Assembly (NCBI RefSeq): GCF_013372285.1
Contig: NZ_CP054301.1
Coordinates: forward strand, 1,846,001 to 1,910,000
From: Marinomonas primoryensis
Lineage (GTDB): Bacteria > Pseudomonadota > Gammaproteobacteria > Pseudomonadales > Marinomonadaceae
Direction: 5' to 3'
Length of the DNA: 64,000 nucleotides
Below are positions 60,720 through 64,000 of the stretch, in pieces. The notes beneath the pieces are model-generated. The model worked only from the letters and a program-made list of their open reading frames with translations. It was not told the DNA's origin and searched no databases. The translations under genes and the position numbers were made by a program. The number at the start of each line of letters is the position of its first letter. The first letter of the stretch is position 1.

Positions 60720-61559
60720 ATGTTGTTTAAAAAGTGTTTGGCTGTATGCCTATTGGTATTTCCTGTGTTTTTGTTTGCGTTACCTCAAGTGCAATTAGCA
60801 ACACGTTTTTCAGAAAGCACTCGTGCAGAGGATTATCTGGTGAGTGAAAAGTACGATGGCATTCGCGCAATTTGGACAGGAGAGGTGCTGATGACGCGTC
60901 AGGGAAATCCAATCCATGCCCCTGAGTGGTTTACGGATAAATTGCCTACTGTCTGGCTCGATGGTGAGCTTTGGTCTAAACGCAATGATTTCGAATTTGT
61001 CATGTCGACAGTGAGAAAAAATACCCCCGTCGATAGCGAGTGGCGAAACATTCACTATATGATATTCGATGCGCCAGACGCAGAAAAAACCATGACCTTT
61101 GCAGAGAGGTCCCAGCGATACACACAGCTCATTCTTGACCTAAACCTTCCTCATGTTATTCCTATCAAGCAATTTACCGTGTCCAGTAATCAAGAGCTTC
61201 ATCGAGTGTTAGATGACTATGTAAAAAAAGGCGCAGAAGGTTTGATACTGCATCGTAAATTGGCTCGTTTTGAAAGTGGTAGAACTGACAATCTACTTAA
61301 ATTAAAGCCACACATGGAAGCAGAAGCGAAAGTGATAAAAATCTTAAACGGGTCTGGAAAATACGATGGCATGATGGGTTCTATTCTGGTTGAGATGCCG
61401 TCTGGCATTCGTTTCAAAATTGGCAGCGGCTTTTCCGACGATGAGCGACGTACTCCTCCTAAATTAGGCGAATACGTTACTTACAAATATCATGGTTTCA
61501 CCGAGCGAGGCATCCCAAGGTTTGCAAGCTTTCTACGAATCCGTGATATACAATTTTAG
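60720..61559 (+). CDS. periplasmic ATP-dependent DNA ligase
   Basis: 279 aa with signal peptide (1-20, ending FALP). Nucleotidyl Lys44 in motif I EKYDGIRAIW; motif III/IIIa WLDGELWS and IFDA; motif IV EGLILH; motif V LLKLKPHMEAEAKV; OB-fold follows. A minimal ligase (LigE type) of the kind found in Gram-negative bacteria beside the NAD ligase. The periplasmic location, suggested by the leader, implies acting on incoming or extracellular DNA. Confidence 0.92.
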   Translation: MLFKKCLAVCLLVFPVFLFALPQVQLATRFSESTRAEDYLVSEKYDGIRAIWTGEVLMTRQGNPIHAPEWFTDKLPTVWLDGELWSKRNDFEFVMSTVRKNTPVDSEWRNIHYMIFDAPDAEKTMTFAERSQRYTQLILDLNLPHVIPIKQFTVSSNQELHRVLDDYVKKGAEGLILHRKLARFESGRTDNLLKLKPHMEAEAKVIKILNGSGKYDGMMGSILVEMPSGIRFKIGSGFSDDERRTPPKLGEYVTYKYHGFTERGIPRFASFLRIRDIQF

Positions 61560-61577
61560 TTTTTAAGAGAGAAGGTT

Positions 61578-62012
61578 TTGTTAGCAAACGTTTATTGCCT
61601 ACCCGGTACTATGTGTGATGAACGCCTTTGGCACTATACGCAACAGGCTTTGGGTGAGTCGATATTTTTGAAGCATGTCTCTATTCCTATGGAAGAGACA
61701 ATAGAAACCATAGTGGATGCTTTGGCAGTAATATTGCCAGAGCATCCTATTAATTTACTTGGCTTTTCTATGGGAGGGTATTTGGCGTGTGCTTTTGCAG
61801 TGAAATACCCTGAGCGCGTGAATGGTTTAATAGTCGTGTCTAATACAGCAACGAGTTTATTAGACTCTGAACGGCAGCAGCGAGAAATCGCATTGAATTG
61901 GGTTACTAAGCAGGGCTACGGTGGCATTCCAAAGAAAAAAGCCATCATAATGCTAAGTCAGGCCAATAAAGTACGTGAGGAACTTGTTGAGTGTATTCAG
62001 TCGGTTGGCTGA
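61578..62012 (+). pseudogene. alpha/beta hydrolase, C-terminally truncated
   Basis: 144 aa, TTG start with GAGAAGG. It keeps an oxyanion phrase CLPGTMCDERLW and nucleophile Ser64 in LGFSMGGYLACAFA, but stops after the first half; the catalytic Asp and His of a normal 240-260 aa hydrolase are missing. A deletion between it and arsR probably removed them. Likely non-functional. Confidence 0.75.
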
Positions 62013-62051
62013 ATTGATCAAGCATTTTTTTAAAGGTAACTAATATTTATT

Positions 62052-62366
62052 TTACAGTGTTGGGCAGAAAAGGCGGTGCAATGTTTGGATCAGTTCTTTT
62101 ACTCTGCTGTCACCTAAGCTGTAAAAAATGGTTTGAGATACTCGTCGAGTGCTGACGAGTCCATCTTTTCTTAATACGGCAAGGTGTTGCGAAAGAGCGG
62201 ATTGGCTTAAAGGCAGCTTTTCATTCAACGCTGTAACAGACAACTCTTCATCCAGTAAGTGACATAAAATCATCAGACGATTTTCATTGCTTAGGGCCTT
62301 CAAAAACACAGCGGCTTGCGATGATTGGCGCAGCATCTCTTCCATTGTAAGTGTTTCGTTTTCCAT
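62052..62366 (-). CDS. ArsR-family repressor, BigR/SqrR-like
   Basis: 104 aa winged helix (recognition helix about LSQSALSQHLAVLRKDG). Cys35 in LMILCHLL and Cys101 in RLFCPTL are spaced 66 residues apart, exactly as Cys41/Cys107 of SqrR/BigR, whose disulfide or polysulfide bridge releases DNA. No metal-site motif of ArsR/SmtB type. So a reactive-sulfur or redox sensor is likely. Its targets are not in the window; an autoregulated promoter may lie upstream. Confidence 0.82.
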   Translation of the reverse strand: MENETLTMEEMLRQSSQAAVFLKALSNENRLMILCHLLDEELSVTALNEKLPLSQSALSQHLAVLRKDGLVSTRRVSQTIFYSLGDSRVKELIQTLHRLFCPTL

Positions 62367-62548
62367 GATCTTTTCTCGTTTCTAATAGGGTATTGTCGCG
62401 CTAAGCTCTATGACAAAAATAAAACCATCCACATTGTCTGTGGATAAATGTGGTAGTAGTTGTGTTTGGTAGCTGTTCTTATCATACAGGGCGGCCATTA
62501 TATTGTTTTGTACGTTATTTGCACAGCGACCGCCTTAATGACTCTTTG

Positions 62549-63361
62549 TTAACTTAGATTGAAGCTTGTCCAGATCGGGGCGTGGTCGGAGGGTTTCTCA
62601 AGTGCACGCAAATCGTAGTCAACATCCGCTTCATTTAGGTATGGCGTTAAGCCATTCGAAGACAGAATAACGTCGATTCTTAAACCGCGTTTTGGTGTGT
62701 CATCAAACCCTTTCGAGCGATAGTCAAACCAGCTAAAGCGATCATTTTTAGTCGGGTTTAATTGGCGATAGGTATCCGTTAGTCCCCAATTTGTTAGCGT
62801 ACTCAGCCATTCTCTTTCTTCTGGCAGAAAGCTGCATTTTCCCGTTCTTAACCAGCGTTTTGCATTAGGTTCGCCGATACCAATGTCTAAATCCGTTGGC
62901 GAGATATTAATATCGCCCATCACAATGATTTTTTCATCTGGTGAATGAGAAGCAAGGTAATCCATTAAATCCGCGTAGAACTTACGCTTTGCTGGAAACT
63001 TGGTTTCATGGTCGCGGCTTTCGCCTTGCGGGAAATAACCGTTCAATACTTTGATGGGGCCTTGTGGCGTATCAAAAGTAGCAATAATCATACGACGCTG
63101 TGCGTCTTCTTCATCGCCAGGAAAACCGTATTCTACTTTTATGGCTTCTTGCTTACTAAAAATCGCCACACCGTAGTGGGATTTTTGTCCGTAATAATAC
63201 GCATGATAGCCAACCGATGCCGGAATCTCATGGGGAAAGGCGTCATCGTGAACCTTAATTTCTTGCAAGCCAATTACGTCAGGAGCGTGCTTTTCAACTA
63301 ACGCTTCTATTTGATGTGGTCGAGCGCGCAAACCGTTGATATTAAAAGAGACAAATTTCAT
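62549..63361 (-). CDS. xthA: exodeoxyribonuclease III
   Basis: 270 aa from ATG 63361; the frame extends to 63415. EEP fold with [30 protein letters not shown] (catalytic Glu), [14 protein letters not shown] and C-terminal SDHAPIW. AP endonuclease and 3' repair exonuclease. Confidence 0.96.
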   Translation of the reverse strand: MKFVSFNINGLRARPHQIEALVEKHAPDVIGLQEIKVHDDAFPHEIPASVGYHAYYYGQKSHYGVAIFSKQEAIKVEYGFPGDEEDAQRRMIIATFDTPQGPIKVLNGYFPQGESRDHETKFPAKRKFYADLMDYLASHSPDEKIIVMGDINISPTDLDIGIGEPNAKRWLRTGKCSFLPEEREWLSTLTNWGLTDTYRQLNPTKNDRFSWFDYRSKGFDDTPKRGLRIDVILSSNGLTPYLNEADVDYDLRALEKPSDHAPIWTSFNLS

Positions 63362-63669
63362 GAGAATCATTCCATAGCGAATTTTCTTAATGATACCCAG
63401 TTGCGTTAGAGGCATAAAGGGATTTAGGCATAGATAGATCTATCTCTTAATAAATAAGTCCATTTTTCTTTATAGAGCGAAGGCTTCCTTGGTGATATTT
63501 TAGAGACCTAATGCGTAACATTTAATATCTGAATCCAAGTCCTTATTGGTTTCAGATATTTTTATTAAAGAGATAATGGCTTAGCGGTGCTGTTCTGGGC
63601 GCTTCTGCTATTGAGATCAGACTGGTAAACTGTTCCATACTACATTATGAATTATTTTGGAGACTCAGA
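63362..63669. other. intergenic xthA / gor
   Basis: No gene. An imperfect stem AATATCTGAA.CCAA with TTGG.TTCAGATATT (about 63524-63560) is followed by T, a possible terminator or attenuator 105 nt before gor. Divergent promoters must also lie here. Confidence 0.45.
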
Positions 63670-64000
63670 ATGGCTTATCAGTACGATTTATTTGTTATTG
63701 GTGCCGGTTCCGGTGGCGTTCGTGCTAGCCGTGTTGCAGCATCTAAAGGTTATAAAGTTGCTGTGGCAGAAGGCAGCGCATTAGGCGGTACGTGCGTTAA
63801 TATTGGTTGTGTGCCTAAGAAACTCTTTGTTTACGCTTCAGAATACGGTCATGGCTTTGATGAAGCCGCAGGCTTTGGTTGGAAGCATCAAGGCACTCAA
63901 TTTAACTGGTCTGTTCTACGTGACAATAAAACCAAAGAAATTGAACGATTAAATGGTATTTATGGCAACTTACTGAGCAATGCCGGAGTAGAACTGATCT
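63670..64000 (+). CDS. gor: glutathione-disulfide reductase, 5' part
   Basis: About 110 codons are seen before the window ends. FAD loop [14 protein letters not shown] and redox-active Cys42/Cys47 in [13 protein letters not shown] match E. coli Gor numbering. GGAG precedes the ATG. It reduces GSSG with NADPH. Confidence 0.95.
   Translation, partial: MAYQYDLFVIGAGSGGVRASRVAASKGYKVAVAEGSALGGTCVNIGCVPKKLFVYASEYGHGFDEAAGFGWKHQGTQFNWSVLRDNKTKEIERLNGIYGNLLSNAGVELI

Overview
The window is chromosomal DNA of a marine-type gammaproteobacterium. Gene content and order (mla-ibaG-murA-hisG-hisD, lptCAB-rpoN, zapE-rplM-rpsI-sspAB, rsmI/lpoA-yraN-diaA) point to the Oceanospirillales. A Marinomonas-like genus is my best guess, inferred from protein style and synteny and not from any search. 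Most of the window is dense housekeeping sequence with clear operons and good hairpin terminators.

Layout. 1-3.4 kb: a 3'-truncated sugar dehydrogenase, a shortened maltose O-acetyltransferase and a dusA-tal operon, all on the minus strand. 3.6-12.6 kb: an accessory island built on a decayed contractile-tail prophage. It opens with a tape-measure gene lacking its 5' part and closes with a scrap of a late-control D gene welded to a truncated IS110 transposase. Between them lie cargo genes: an AT-rich PHP/SMC-like ATPase (candidate phage defence), a C-terminally anchored unknown protein ending in an attC-like palindrome, two small polytopic membrane proteins and a higBA toxin-antitoxin pair. 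Three direct repeats of about 370-400 bp punctuate the last part. Each starts with an imperfect hairpin, carries the broken 3' end of a phage gene and finishes with a terminator. The first two then run into a leader in front of a new cargo gene. This stacked terminator-leader-gene architecture is the most unusual thing in the window.

12.8-19.8 kb (minus): lptC-lptA-lptB-rpoN-ptsN-npr-mgtE-darP preceded by a yrbG-type exchanger, a compact version of the enterobacterial block without kdsD, kdsC, hpf or rapZ. 20-26.9 kb (plus): mlaFEDC (no mlaB), ibaG, murA, hisG, hisD and a membrane-anchored SRPBCC protein. 26.9-33 kb: degS, a Nif3-like gene, zapG, zapE, rplM-rpsI and sspA-sspB. 33-36.7 kb: diaA, yraN and lpoA opposite rsmI. 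36.8-42.9 kb: a TPP riboswitch followed by thiC, a thiD-thiE fusion, thiS, thiG and thiH. 43-50.8 kb: a Spy-like periplasmic protein, aroA, an aldo/keto reductase, then a three-gene signalling module (periplasmic molybdopterin-fold protein, hybrid histidine kinase, REC-HD-GYP phosphodiesterase) and a YchJ-family gene. 50.8-64 kb: sbcB, an AI-2E-family permease, deaD, pyrC, tRNA-Leu(UAG), a DUF599 protein, an O-methyltransferase, htpG, a periplasmic ATP-dependent DNA ligase, a truncated hydrolase, a BigR/SqrR-like repressor, xthA and the start of gor.

How the parts work together: the housekeeping blocks serve envelope asymmetry and LPS export (mla, lpt, yrbG, lpoA, degS), nitrogen-type phosphotransfer (rpoN, ptsN, npr), ribosome assembly (rplM, rpsI, darP, rsmI, dusA, deaD) and thiamine synthesis under riboswitch control. 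The island at 3.6-12.6 kb differs from both flanks in codon style: C-rich phage remnants alternate with AT-rich cargo, as expected for repeated acquisition of defence or fitness genes by a phage-derived locus.
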